Shown: positions 43,652 to 51,858, counted from the stretch's first letter. The stretch: 64,000 bases of DNA from Rhizobium sp. Leaf262 (GCF_001422245.1 NZ_LMMM01000019.1:1-64000); one strand, 5' to 3'. The notes: generated by a model from the letters alone, not told the origin. Translations and numbers: made by a program.

Positions 43652-45051
43652 GCAATGCCGAGGATATTCTCGCACGTCAGCGCAATGCTTTTTTGCGTGA
43701 CGGGCCGCCGACGCTCGAGGCGCGAAAGGCTGATCTGAAAGCGTTGCGCAAGGTGGTGACCGCCCGCAGGCGCGATATCGAGCAGGCTGTCGATCTGGAT
43801 TTTGGCGGGCGTTCGCCACGCGAAACGGCGCTGCTGGATATTCTCGGCGTCGTGCAGGCCATCGATTACCTGACCCGCAATCTGAAGCGCTTCATGAAGC
43901 CGGAGCGCCGCCATGTGGCCGCGACATTCCAGGTGGGGCGGGCCTATGTGGAGTATCAGCCGCTGGGCGTGATCGGCATCATGTCGCCGTGGAATTATCC
44001 GTTTCTGCTGGCCATGGTGCCGCTGGCAACCGCGCTGGCTTCGGGCAACCGCGCCATGTTGAAACCGTCAGAGCTGACGCCGCGCACCAGCCAGTTGATG
44101 AAGGACATGCTGGCCAGCGTTTTCCCGGAGGAAAAAGTAGCGGTTATTCTTGGAGATGCTGACGTGGGAGCGGCCTTCAGCGGGCTTGCCTTCGACCATC
44201 TGTTTTTCACCGGCAGCACGCAGGTTGGCCGGGCCGTGATGAAGGCGGCCAGCGAAAACCTTGTGCCGGTAACACTGGAACTGGGCGGCAAGAGCCCGAC
44301 GATCATCCAGAAAGGCCATGCCAGCGACAGCAATGTCGCCTCCGTGGTGTTCGGCAAGCTGACCAATGGCGGGCAGACCTGCGTGGCGCCGGATTATGTC
44401 TTCGTGAATGAGGATGATCTGGCTGCCTTCACCGATACCTTCGGCAAGGCTGTCGCGAAATCCTATCCCAAGGGACCAACGACCATGGATTTCGCTTCCA
44501 TCGTCAGCGACCGACATTTTGGGCGGCTGAACGGCCTGCTGGATGATGCCCGCCTAAAGGGCGCGCGGGTGGTGGAGGTCGGTAATGCTGCACCTACGGC
44601 GGCAAGTCGCATCCGCGTTCTGCCGCCGACGCTCGTCTTTGACGTGACCGACGAGATGGCGGTGATGCGCGAGGAGATTTTCGGGCCGATCCTGCCGGTG
44701 CGGACCTATCGCGAGATCGGCGAGGTGATTTCCTACATCAATGCAAGGCCAAGGCCTCTGGCGCTCTATGTGTTCGGCGATGAGAAGAGCGAGGATTGCC
44801 GCGCGATATTGGCCCGCACCACCTCGGGCAATGTCGGCATCAACAACGCCATCTTGCATGTGGCGCAGGACGATCTGCCATTTGGCGGAGTGGGGGCGAG
44901 CGGCACGGGTGCCTATCACGGCATCGAAGGCTTTCGCCGCATGAGCCACGCAAAGGGCGTGTTCGTGCAGGGACGGTGGAGCTTGCCGACCCTGTTGCGC
45001 GCGCCCTTCGGGCGGCTTACAGACTGGACCCTCGCATTTCTGCTTCGATAA
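43648..45051 (+). CDS. aldehyde dehydrogenase, coniferyl aldehyde dehydrogenase-like
   Basis: A 467-residue NAD(P)-dependent aldehyde dehydrogenase: cofactor region GIMSPWNYPFLLAMVPLATAL, general base Glu in VTLELGGKSP, nucleophile Cys in NGGQTCVAPDYV, and the C-terminal PFGGVGASGTGAYHG. The length and ARxxxDYVFV pattern fit the coniferyl-aldehyde/ALDH class 3-like group. The GTG at 43648 overlaps the regulator stop and has GGAGG 7 nt upstream; an earlier start would lie inside hxlR. Confidence 0.88.
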   Translation: MSNAEDILARQRNAFLRDGPPTLEARKADLKALRKVVTARRRDIEQAVDLDFGGRSPRETALLDILGVVQAIDYLTRNLKRFMKPERRHVAATFQVGRAYVEYQPLGVIGIMSPWNYPFLLAMVPLATALASGNRAMLKPSELTPRTSQLMKDMLASVFPEEKVAVILGDADVGAAFSGLAFDHLFFTGSTQVGRAVMKAASENLVPVTLELGGKSPTIIQKGHASDSNVASVVFGKLTNGGQTCVAPDYVFVNEDDLAAFTDTFGKAVAKSYPKGPTTMDFASIVSDRHFGRLNGLLDDARLKGARVVEVGNAAPTAASRIRVLPPTLVFDVTDEMAVMREEIFGPILPVRTYREIGEVISYINARPRPLALYVFGDEKSEDCRAILARTTSGNVGINNAILHVAQDDLPFGGVGASGTGAYHGIEGFRRMSHAKGVFVQGRWSLPTLLRAPFGRLTDWTLAFLLR

Positions 45052-45131
45052 AAAATTCCGCATTGCAACATTGATCTGCCCGGATTGCTTCATAGCGTCG
45101 CGGCAGTGATTCTCAGTCAGGGACGACAAGC

Positions 45132-45968
45132 ATGGGTATTGGTTGGATCGAGGCCGCGATTCTCGGTTTTATTCAAGGTCTTACGGAATTTTTGCCAATT
45201 TCCTCCAGCGCGCATCTGCGCATTGCCGGGGAGTTTCTGGGAACGGGTGAAGACCCCGGCGCCGCCTTCACCGCCATTATTCAGATCGGCACAGAACTGG
45301 CGGTTCTCGTCTATTTCTGGTCCGATATCATGCGCATCGCCATGGCGTGGCTTCGCAAAAACCTGCGCCTTGGCGGCACTTACGACCCCGCCGATGTGCG
45401 CATGGGCTGGCTCATCATCGTCGGCTCGGTGCCGATCGTGCTGCTTGGCCTGTTGTTCAAGGATGCCATCGAGACCTCGCTGCGCAACCTCTATATCACC
45501 GCGATCATGCTGATCGTCTTCGGCATCATCCTCGGTTATGCGGACAAGATCGGCAAAAAGAAGTACCCGCTGAACAAGCTCATCTGGCGCGATGGCATCT
45601 TGTTCGGTTTTGCACAGGCCATGGCGCTGATCCCCGGCGTTTCTCGCTCCGGCGGCACGATTACGGCAGGCTTGTTGCTGGGCTACACGCGCGAGGCAGC
45701 GGCACGCTATTCCTTCCTCCTCGCCGTTCCCGCCGTCTTTGGCTCCGGCTTTTACCAGCTTTCCAAGAGCATCGGTCAGGTCAACCCGGTCGGCTGGGGC
45801 CAGACGGCGCTGGCCACGCTGATATCCTTCATCGTAGGCTACGCCGTTATCGTCGTCTTCCTGAAACTGGTTTCCAGCAAAAGCTACATGCCGTTCGTCT
45901 GGTACCGCGTGGTGCTTGGCGTGGTGCTTCTGGTGCTGCTGGGCACGGGCACGATCAGCACAGCGTAA
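45132..45968 (+). CDS. uppP: undecaprenyl-diphosphatase UppP (BacA)
   Basis: A 278-residue integral membrane phosphatase. Signature motifs: [15 protein letters not shown] (catalytic Glu region) and [16 protein letters not shown] (PGxSRSxxT). Eight hydrophobic segments. It recycles undecaprenyl pyrophosphate for cell-wall and polysaccharide synthesis and confers bacitracin tolerance when abundant. It is not the SbmA/BacA peptide importer of rhizobia. Followed by a hairpin terminator. Confidence 0.93.
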   Translation: MGIGWIEAAILGFIQGLTEFLPISSSAHLRIAGEFLGTGEDPGAAFTAIIQIGTELAVLVYFWSDIMRIAMAWLRKNLRLGGTYDPADVRMGWLIIVGSVPIVLLGLLFKDAIETSLRNLYITAIMLIVFGIILGYADKIGKKKYPLNKLIWRDGILFGFAQAMALIPGVSRSGGTITAGLLLGYTREAAARYSFLLAVPAVFGSGFYQLSKSIGQVNPVGWGQTALATLISFIVGYAVIVVFLKLVSSKSYMPFVWYRVVLGVVLLVLLGTGTISTA

Positions 45969-45986
45969 TCGCGCATAACACTAGCA

Positions 45987-46019
45987 GATGCTCCGGCGTT
46001 AGAGCCGGGGCATCTCTTC
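45987..46019 (+). terminator. hairpin after uppP
   Basis: GATGCTCCGGC and GCCGGGGCATC form an 11-bp stem with one G-U pair and a 6-nt loop, followed by tcttct, 18 nt past the stop. Confidence 0.6.
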
Positions 46020-46037
46020 TCGGCAGTGTCCGGCAAA

Positions 46038-46319
46038 TCATGCCGCGTCTAAAACCTGCATTTCAACATGCAGGCCAGCTGCAAATGCCATGTTGACCAG
46101 AGTATCCAACCCGAACAGATTGATCTTGCCACGCAAGAGATCCGACACGCGCGGTTGCGTCACGCCAAGCTTCTTTGCTGCTTCGCTCTGCGTCCAGCCC
46201 TTGGTGTTTATGTGTCGCTCGAGCGCCATCATCAATGTAGAGCGCAGCTTCATATTTTCCGCTTCGGCGCTCGTGTCTTCGATTGCATCCCAGACGCTTT
46301 TAAAGGTCTCAGTGGTCAT
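46038..46319 (-). CDS. XRE-family antitoxin of a HigBA-like module
   Basis: A 93-residue protein with a helix-turn-helix, WTQSEAAKKLGVTQPRVSDLLRGKINLF (about 42-70). ATG 46319 overlaps the toxin stop by 4 nt. Toxin-first order and the XRE domain are typical of HigBA/phage Gp49-type modules. It should neutralise the toxin and repress the shared promoter upstream of the toxin gene. Confidence 0.85.
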   Translation of the reverse strand: MTTETFKSVWDAIEDTSAEAENMKLRSTLMMALERHINTKGWTQSEAAKKLGVTQPRVSDLLRGKINLFGLDTLVNMAFAAGLHVEMQVLDAA

Positions 46320-46645
46320 TGGGATAGCTCCTTCACCAGCTCGTCGTAACGTCTTGTTGCCATGTCGATGTCCATTTTGCCGGTCTTCTGCGTTTTCTTT
46401 TGAAAGCAATGCAAAACGTAGATCGCGTCACTGAATTTGGCGACATAGATCACACGAAACGCACCGCTTTCGTCTCTGATTCTGATCTCCTGAACGCCCT
46501 TTCCAATGGTCGCCATCGGCTTCCAATCGGTGGGCATCATTTCGTTCTGGACCTTGTCCAATTGATAGCCTGCTTCTCGCCGCGCCGTTTCCGGGAAAGC
46601 ACGTAAATCACTGAGGGCACTACCGCGAAACCTGATCGTCTTCAT
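46316..46645 (-). CDS. RelE/HigB-superfamily toxin, Gp49-like
   Basis: A 109-residue basic protein with RIRDESGAFRVIYVAKFSDAIYVLHCFQKKTQKT, the pattern of phage-derived Gp49-like/HigB endoribonucleases that cut mRNA on the ribosome. ATG 46645 gives the typical MKTIRFRGSALSDL start. Upstream, an AT-rich promoter contains a TATAAT (attata on the plus strand, 46652-46657) only 6 nt from the ATG, so the mRNA may be leaderless or nearly so. Confidence 0.85.
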   Translation of the reverse strand: MKTIRFRGSALSDLRAFPETARREAGYQLDKVQNEMMPTDWKPMATIGKGVQEIRIRDESGAFRVIYVAKFSDAIYVLHCFQKKTQKTGKMDIDMATRRYDELVKELSQ

Positions 46646-46731
46646 ATCACGATTATACAAAAATTTATATACTATTTGCAGTTCGGCCAAACAGGATTGT
46701 TTGGCCATGTTATTAACCGATCACACCAACC

Positions 46732-47184
46732 TCATCCGCTCGAAATACTGAACACATCCAAACCCGCCACATCCTCTTCCAGAAGCGTAAAACCCTGTTT
46801 TAGGTAATAGGGACGCTTGTCTGCGGTTGCGCAGAGGTAGCAGGTGTCGTGGCCGAGTTGGGCGATGTGTGCGCGGCTGCGGGTGATTAGTTGTGCGGCG
46901 ATGCCTTGGCGTCGGAAATCCGGGTCCACCCACAGGGCTGCGATCCAAGGGGCGTAATCGGGGCGCTCATCCAGGTCGTTTTCGATGATGAGGACGGAGC
47001 CGATGTAGCGGTCGTCGTCATGGGCGACGAGTGCTGCGGGGATGCCGTCTTTTTCAAGCATCAAGTGGACATGGGCGCGGTAATTTTCGATTGGGACGCC
47101 GCTTTCCGTCCACCATGCGTGCCAGCCGCGATCGGCAATCGTGTCTGCAAATGTAGGATAGTGTCGAAGATTGGAAATCTGCAA
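46732..47184 (-). CDS. GNAT-family N-acetyltransferase
   Basis: A 150-residue acetyltransferase with SVLIIENDLDERPDYAPWIA, the acetyl-CoA motif DPDFRRQGIAAQLITRSRAH and the C-terminal YYLKQGFTLLEED. The TTG at 47184 is preferred because AGGGA lies 7 nt upstream and it gives MQISNLRHYPTFADTIADRG. An earlier TTG at 47244 has no ribosome site. Substrate unknown. Confidence 0.75.
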   Translation of the reverse strand: MQISNLRHYPTFADTIADRGWHAWWTESGVPIENYRAHVHLMLEKDGIPAALVAHDDDRYIGSVLIIENDLDERPDYAPWIAALWVDPDFRRQGIAAQLITRSRAHIAQLGHDTCYLCATADKRPYYLKQGFTLLEEDVAGLDVFSISSG

Positions 47185-47304
47185 AGGCCCGTCCCTGTTT
47201 GAATCATCGTCGCAACGCAAGGTTACAAGCTTTTGAAAAGACAAGGCAAGGGCAGGAGATAACCGGCCGCAAATGCGATGCGACCGGTTTTATCCAGATA
47301 ATGC

Positions 47305-48678
47305 TTACAACAGCGTGCCGCTCAAAATCAGCAGCGCTACAGAGAAGTAGATCACCAGACCGGTGACATCGACCAGCGTTGCCACGAAGGGTGCCGATGC
47401 GCTGGCGGGGTCTAGACGCAGGCGCTGCAGGATGAAGGGCAGCATGGAGCCGGCCAGCGAGCCGAAGGTAACGATGCCGACGAGGGCTGAGAAGACGGTG
47501 AAGCCGACCAGCAGCCAGTGTTCGCCGTAATCATAGAAACCGGCCTGTTGCCAGACGGTGAGCCGCAGGAAGCCGATGGCGCCGAGGATGGCGCCCAGCG
47601 TCAGGCCTGTTGGCAGTTCACGCAGCAGCACCCGCCACCAGTCCGACAGCTTCAGCTCGCCCAGCGCCAGTGCCCGGATGATGAGCGATGTGGCCTGCGA
47701 ACCGGAATTGCCGCCCGAGGACATGATGAGCGGGATGAACAGCGTCAGGACCACGGCTTTTTCCAGCTCTCCTTCAAAATGCTGCATGGCGCTGGCCGTC
47801 AGCATTTCCCCGAGGAAAAGGGCGGACAGCCAGCCAGCGCGTTTGCGGATCATGTCCGCAAAGCCCATCGTCATATAGGGCTTGCCGAGCGCCTCCATAC
47901 CACCAAATTTGTGGGCGTCTTCCGTCGTATCGGCAATCATGGTGTCGATCACATCATCCACCGTGACGATGCCGAGAATGTGGGCGTGCTCATCCACAAC
48001 AGGAATGGCCAGAAGGTCATGCTTGCGGATGAGGCGGGCGACATCCTCCTGCGACATCAGCGGATCGGCATAGGTGATGCCTTCCTTGGATGCGACGGTG
48101 AGGATGGATGCGGAAGGCTCGCCGGTGACGAGGCTGCGCAGGGTGACGACCTTGGTCAGCGTTCCGTCTTCGGCCAGCACATAGATGGCATAGACCGTTT
48201 CTCTGGAACGCTCGACGATACGGATATGCGCAAGGGTTTGTTCCACCGTCCAGCGATCCGGCACGCTGACGAACTCCGTGGTCATCATGGAGCCCGCCGT
48301 GCGGGGCGGATAGGTCATCAGGTGCTGGATGGCGGTGGCCGTTGCACGGTCCAGCCGCGAAAACAGCTTTGCGCGGGGCTCGTCGTCCATCTCGGCCATG
48401 ACGTCTGCCACGCGGTCATCCGACATGAGGTTGACGAAACGGGCAGCCTGTTCCAGCGGAATATGGGCGATGATATCGGCAGCGTGGTGCAGTTCCGGAC
48501 GGTCCAGAACGGCAACGGCCTTTGGCTGGGGCATCTTCAGCAAGGCGTCGACGGCATCAGGCACGTCGAGCGTGTTCAGCTGATCGACGCGTTCTGCAAT
48601 GGTGGTGGGGCCAATGCTGCTGTTGCGGAGAATGCGTGCAGCTTTGCTGGCTCTCTGGGAGAGGTTGTGAAAGTTCAT
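47305..48678 (-). CDS. mgtE: magnesium transporter MgtE
   Basis: A 457-residue MgtE: N-terminal superhelical domain (about 35-140), two CBS domains (about 145-265, for example LAIPVVDEHAHILGIVTVDDVID), and five C-terminal transmembrane helices with the pore motif PLIMSSGGNSGSQATSLIIRALA. It is a Mg2+-gated channel in the inner membrane. The Shine-Dalgarno AAGGTGAG lies 5 nt before the ATG and can pair with an upstream complementary segment, suggesting control at the mRNA level. Confidence 0.93.
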   Translation of the reverse strand: MNFHNLSQRASKAARILRNSSIGPTTIAERVDQLNTLDVPDAVDALLKMPQPKAVAVLDRPELHHAADIIAHIPLEQAARFVNLMSDDRVADVMAEMDDEPRAKLFSRLDRATATAIQHLMTYPPRTAGSMMTTEFVSVPDRWTVEQTLAHIRIVERSRETVYAIYVLAEDGTLTKVVTLRSLVTGEPSASILTVASKEGITYADPLMSQEDVARLIRKHDLLAIPVVDEHAHILGIVTVDDVIDTMIADTTEDAHKFGGMEALGKPYMTMGFADMIRKRAGWLSALFLGEMLTASAMQHFEGELEKAVVLTLFIPLIMSSGGNSGSQATSLIIRALALGELKLSDWWRVLLRELPTGLTLGAILGAIGFLRLTVWQQAGFYDYGEHWLLVGFTVFSALVGIVTFGSLAGSMLPFILQRLRLDPASASAPFVATLVDVTGLVIYFSVALLILSGTLL

Positions 48679-48728
48679 GATTGCTCACCTTCGAGTCGAA
48701 CCGCCGATCTCGGCGGAACGTGGTGAGC
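48679..48728 (-). promoter_or_regulatory. mgtE leader with Shine-Dalgarno-sequestering hairpin
   Basis: On the minus strand GCTCACC (48728-48722) is perfectly complementary to GGTGAGC (48689-48683), which contains the mgtE Shine-Dalgarno. Between them is a second stem, CCGCC/GGCGG, at 48701-48716. Further upstream (to about 48790) lies another hairpin, GCCG-agac-CGGC. This resembles a translational on/off switch, possibly Mg2+-responsive. I could not match it to the M-box consensus. Confidence 0.5.
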
Positions 48729-48972
48729 CGACAGGAGTCAGATCAGGGCACGTCTCGCCGGTCTCGGCAAAGGCAATCGACTACTACTGTCGCTAGACAT
48801 CAAACGATGCTCCGTGGATATCCGCGCCAACCGGAAAGGTTGCGCGTAACTCATGTGGTGCGCCTGAATCTGCGCTTAGTCAAGCGGGCCAAATATGAAA
48901 TTTTGGCAATGCTGGTTTGTGGTGAATGGGGCGCTGAATTTGCGCCCTCCTTCATGAGATTAAGCGCAGCAG

Positions 48973-49563
48973 TTATGCAGCAAATATCTTCCTGCCAAGG
49001 GTATGGGCGGTATCGAGATGATGTGTGAAATCATTGGCTTGATCGGGTACCATGAGTTCCGAGGTTATGACTTTGGCGCCGCAGTAATCGAATATGCCGT
49101 GGTCGATCTGCGTTCGCATCGCGCCGAAATAACCGTGGCGTGCATAGGTGCGCATATCGGCACCGCCAATGGCGACCAGATGCACCTTCAGCCTATCGAG
49201 CTTCTTGATGATCTTGCCGTCGCCATTGTCGGAATAGGCCCAGCCATTTGTGAACACGCGATCAATCCAGCCCTTCAATTGCGCAGGCATCGACCACCAG
49301 TAAACGGGATAAACGATGACGAGCGCGTCGGCGCGATCAAGCCGCGCATGTTCGGCAGCTATATCAGGCGTGGGTTTGGCTTTTCCGAGCATCAGCGCGA
49401 TATCGTCCTGCGTATAGCGAGGGTCGAACGCTTCGGCTGCGAGATCCACAACCTCATGAGAATGCCCGCCTGCCGAACCGGCGATGCCGTCTGCAATGCG
49501 CGCTGCGATGGCGTGCGTCAATGAGCCGGGGTTGGGATGCGAGGTGACGATGATGGCATGCAT
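48973..49563 (-). CDS. NAD(P)H:quinone oxidoreductase / flavodoxin-like fold protein
   Basis: A 196-residue Flavodoxin_2 family protein: MHAIIVTSHPNPGSLTHAIA (FMN/FAD phosphate site), LVIVYPVYWWSMPAQLKGWIDRVF (conserved flavin-binding loop), and AYSDNGDGKIIKKL. It probably reduces quinones by two electrons using NAD(P)H. ATG 49563 gives the family N-terminus. It is divergent from a TetR gene with a 35-bp near-palindrome between them, so it is the likely target of that repressor. Confidence 0.85.
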   Translation of the reverse strand: MHAIIVTSHPNPGSLTHAIAARIADGIAGSAGGHSHEVVDLAAEAFDPRYTQDDIALMLGKAKPTPDIAAEHARLDRADALVIVYPVYWWSMPAQLKGWIDRVFTNGWAYSDNGDGKIIKKLDRLKVHLVAIGGADMRTYARHGYFGAMRTQIDHGIFDYCGAKVITSELMVPDQANDFTHHLDTAHTLGRKIFAA

Positions 49564-49604
49564 GGGGAGAACCTTCTTTAACGATTGCGAACAGCGCATT
49601 CGCG

Positions 49605-49639
49605 CTATATACTATTAGTAAGTTACCAATGGTATATAG
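49605..49639. promoter_or_regulatory. 35-bp near-perfect palindromic operator for the TetR regulator
   Basis: Outer arms CTATATAC (49605-49612) and GTATATAG (49632-49639) are exact inverted repeats, and the inner segments ATT-r-GTAA / TTAC-y-AAT continue the symmetry. Only three positions break it: the centre and two transition pairs. It sits in the TetR/oxidoreductase gap, 3 bp before the TetR ATG, and covers likely promoter elements of both genes. Confidence 0.75.
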
Positions 49640-49642
49640 TGG

Positions 49643-50269
49643 ATGTCAAGCAGCAAACAACCAGAAGAGCCCGCACGTCGCATACGGCTGACGCGGGAGC
49701 AGCGGCGCCGGCAATTGATGGATGTGGCCTGGAGGCTGATCCATGACGAGGGTGCGGACGCCCTGACGCTGGGGCGTCTCTCGGAAAAAGCGGGTGTTAC
49801 GAAGCCTGTCGTCTATGACCAGTTCGACAGCCGGGAAGGGCTTCTGGCGCAGCTCTATCAGGAGTTCGACGCCAACCAGACTGCCATCATGGACGATGCA
49901 TTGCGGGCCTGCGAGGCGCGATTGGCCGACATAGCCACGGTCATCGCCTCGTCCTATGTCAACTGCGTGTCCCGGCAGGGCCGGGAAATACCGGGCATCG
50001 TGGCAGCTCTGGCGGGCTCTCCCGAACTCGCGATCATCAAGAAGCAATACGAGCAGGGCTTCCTTGAAAAATGCAGGGCGCTGCTTGCGCCTTTTTCAGG
50101 CAAGGGCAGGATTCCTTCCGCCGCTCTGTGGGGTATGCTGGGTGCTGCCGAGGCGCTGTCCAACGCGGCTACCAACGGTGACATCACGCCGGAAGAGGCG
50201 ACCGAAGAGTTGTTCGCCACGATTGTCGCGATGGTGGAGAGGGCAGCGGGGCAGTCACCAGAAGCCTGA
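49643..50269 (+). CDS. TetR-family transcriptional repressor
   Basis: A 208-residue TetR regulator. The N-terminal HTH spans RRQLMDVAWRLIHDEGADALTLGRLSEKAGVTKPVVYDQFDSREGLL, with the recognition helix near TKPVVYDQF. The rest is a variable helical ligand domain. A 35-bp palindrome ends 3 nt upstream of the ATG, leaving almost no room for a leader. Likely autoregulated and controlling the divergent oxidoreductase. Confidence 0.88.
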   Translation: MSSSKQPEEPARRIRLTREQRRRQLMDVAWRLIHDEGADALTLGRLSEKAGVTKPVVYDQFDSREGLLAQLYQEFDANQTAIMDDALRACEARLADIATVIASSYVNCVSRQGREIPGIVAALAGSPELAIIKKQYEQGFLEKCRALLAPFSGKGRIPSAALWGMLGAAEALSNAATNGDITPEEATEELFATIVAMVERAAGQSPEA

Positions 50270-50377
50270 ACAGCCCAGGCAATCGGTTTTCTCCCGAAAT
50301 ATGTATTGGAAATATTTCAATATATCCCGTCCTCGCTTGATCCGGGGACAGGACATAGATGCACAGATTTTTATAGC

Positions 50378-51625
50378 CTACAGGGCAAGCGTCTTCTCGC
50401 GCTTTTCCAGAGCAACGGCGACGAGGAAGACGGCAAGGCCACCGAGTGAGAGGACAGCGCCGATATAGCCGGTGGAGGCGTAGCCATAGCCAAGCGCGAT
50501 CACCACGCCGCCCAGCCATGCGCCAAGCGCGTTGGCGATATTAAAGGCGGAATGATTGGAGGCGGCGGCGAGCGTCTGGGCATCGGCGGCCACATCCATC
50601 AAGCGGGTCTGCACGGCTGGGCAGGCGGCAAAGCCGCAGCCGATGAGGAAGACACAGGCGCACAGCATGTAAGGATTGTGTGCCGTGAGGCCGAACAGCG
50701 CCATCAGAACCACGTTGAACGCCAGCATACCGCCGATGGTGCCGTTGAGCGACAGGTCCGCAAGACGCGAGCCGACGACGTTGCCCACATTCATGCCGAT
50801 GCCGAACAGCGCCAGCACCATTGGTACACTGGCAACCGGCATCATGGCGACATCGGTGGTGGTTTTGGCGATGTAGCTGAAGACGGCAAACATGCCGCCG
50901 AAACCGACCGACGCCACCGCCAGCGTCAGCCAGACCTGTACGCGCCTGAAGGCACCGAGTTCGCGCCAGATGCTGGCACCTTCCTGTACCTTATCTCGCG
51001 GCTGGAAGAACCACAGCAGGGCAACCGTTAAAAGTGCGATGCCGCCGACCATCATGAAGGCTGCGCGCCAGGAGAACATCTGGCCGAAGAAGGTGGCCAG
51101 TGGGGTGCCTAGAAGGGTGGCGATTGTCAGGCCCAGCATGACGCGGCCCACGGCGCGGGCGCGCTTGTGGATCGGCGCCATGGAAGCGGCAACCAGCGCG
51201 GCGACGCCGAAGTATGCGCCATGCGGCAGGCCGGTGATGAAGCGCAGCACGGTGAAGGTCATGAAATCCGGCGCAAGGGCGCTGAGAATATTGCCCGCAG
51301 CGAAAACACTCATCAAAGCCAGAAGCAGCATGCGCCGTGTCATGCGTGCGGCAAGAACGGCGATGATGGGTGCGCCGATGACGACGCCCAGCGCATAGGC
51401 CGCAATCACATAGCCCGCCTGCGGAACCGAAACGCCATAGGTCGTTGCGACATCGGGCAGAAGTCCCATGATGGCGAATTCACCCGTGCCGATACCGAAG
51501 CCGCCAGCAGCCAGCGCCAGCTCGATCAATGCGATGGAAAGGGGAGTGAGCGCCGCAGGCGAAGTTTGCACAACGGTTTGCGCGGCTGGTCGGGAGCCGT
51601 TTTCTGAAAGACGTATCTGGGTCAT
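50378..51625 (-). CDS. MFS efflux transporter, DHA1/AraJ-like
   Basis: A 415-residue major facilitator protein with 12 hydrophobic segments. DHA1 features: GTGEFAIMGLLPDVA in TM1, the loop 2-3 motif (AVLAARMTRRMLLL, G-x-x-x-D-R-like) and RFITGLPHGAYFGVAALVAA (motif C region). Such proteins export drugs, sugars or amino acids. Upstream on the minus strand are an 11-codon leader ORF and an intrinsic terminator ending 22 nt before the ATG, so expression probably depends on antitermination. It converges with the TetR gene and has its own promoter, so it is unlikely to be that regulator's target. Confidence 0.87.
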   Translation of the reverse strand: MTQIRLSENGSRPAAQTVVQTSPAALTPLSIALIELALAAGGFGIGTGEFAIMGLLPDVATTYGVSVPQAGYVIAAYALGVVIGAPIIAVLAARMTRRMLLLALMSVFAAGNILSALAPDFMTFTVLRFITGLPHGAYFGVAALVAASMAPIHKRARAVGRVMLGLTIATLLGTPLATFFGQMFSWRAAFMMVGGIALLTVALLWFFQPRDKVQEGASIWRELGAFRRVQVWLTLAVASVGFGGMFAVFSYIAKTTTDVAMMPVASVPMVLALFGIGMNVGNVVGSRLADLSLNGTIGGMLAFNVVLMALFGLTAHNPYMLCACVFLIGCGFAACPAVQTRLMDVAADAQTLAAASNHSAFNIANALGAWLGGVVIALGYGYASTGYIGAVLSLGGLAVFLVAVALEKREKTLAL

Positions 51626-51646
51626 GATTTCTGCGATGAAACGAAG

Positions 51647-51681
51647 AAAAAAAAGGGCAAGACCGAGGTCTCGGCCTGCCC
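51647..51681 (-). terminator. attenuator terminator in the MFS gene leader
   Basis: On the minus strand GGGCAGGCCGAG-ac-CTCGGTCTTGCCC forms a stem of about 12 bp (one G-U pair, one bulged T) followed directly by eight T residues (A-run 51647-51654). It is a textbook intrinsic terminator placed between a leader ORF and the MFS start codon. Confidence 0.8.
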
Positions 51682-51690
51682 TGACTGGAG

Positions 51691-51726
51691 TTATGCGGTC
51701 ACCAAAATGACCTTATCTCTACGCAT
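51691..51726 (-). CDS. leader peptide MRRDKVILVTA upstream of the MFS gene
   Basis: An 11-codon ORF on the minus strand (ATG 51726-51724, TAA 51693-51691) that ends 9 nt before the terminator hairpin. Its codons contain a small inverted repeat GGTCA-N6-TGACC. The sequence K-V-I-L-V is reminiscent of hydrophobic stalling motifs such as IFVI in erm leader peptides, but no amino acid is strongly repeated as in biosynthetic attenuators. Its Shine-Dalgarno is weak. Function is inferred from position. Confidence 0.5.
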   Translation of the reverse strand: MRRDKVILVTA

Positions 51727-51764
51727 ACCATGAACTTGTGCGATGCGGTAGTCTCTGATTCGGT

Positions 51765-51793
51765 AAAATATCCGGCTCACGCAAAGGTGTTAG
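51765..51793 (-). promoter_or_regulatory. candidate promoter for the MFS leader transcript
   Basis: On the minus strand CTAACA (51793-51788), 17 bp, then TATTTT (51770-51765). A start about 7 nt further would leave about 30 nt before the leader ATG. Match to consensus is moderate. Confidence 0.3.
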
Positions 51794-51858
51794 GGAACGT
51801 AACCCTTGCTATACCATTTAGGTCGCGCGCGTGTGCGTAACGGGGGCTGGACAAGCAT

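Noticed and set aside
45132..45968. rhizobial BacA/SbmA peptide importer
   Set aside because: The motifs [15 protein letters not shown] and PGVSRSGGT belong to undecaprenyl-diphosphatase UppP, which only shares the old name BacA.
48679..48900. M-box (ykoK) riboswitch upstream of mgtE
   Set aside because: I could not find the conserved M-box core sequences; only the hairpin pairing with the Shine-Dalgarno is supported.
50300..50330. near-palindrome TATTGGAAAT/ATTTCAATA after the TetR gene as a terminator
   Set aside because: It has an unpaired base and no following T-run on either strand; too weak to call.
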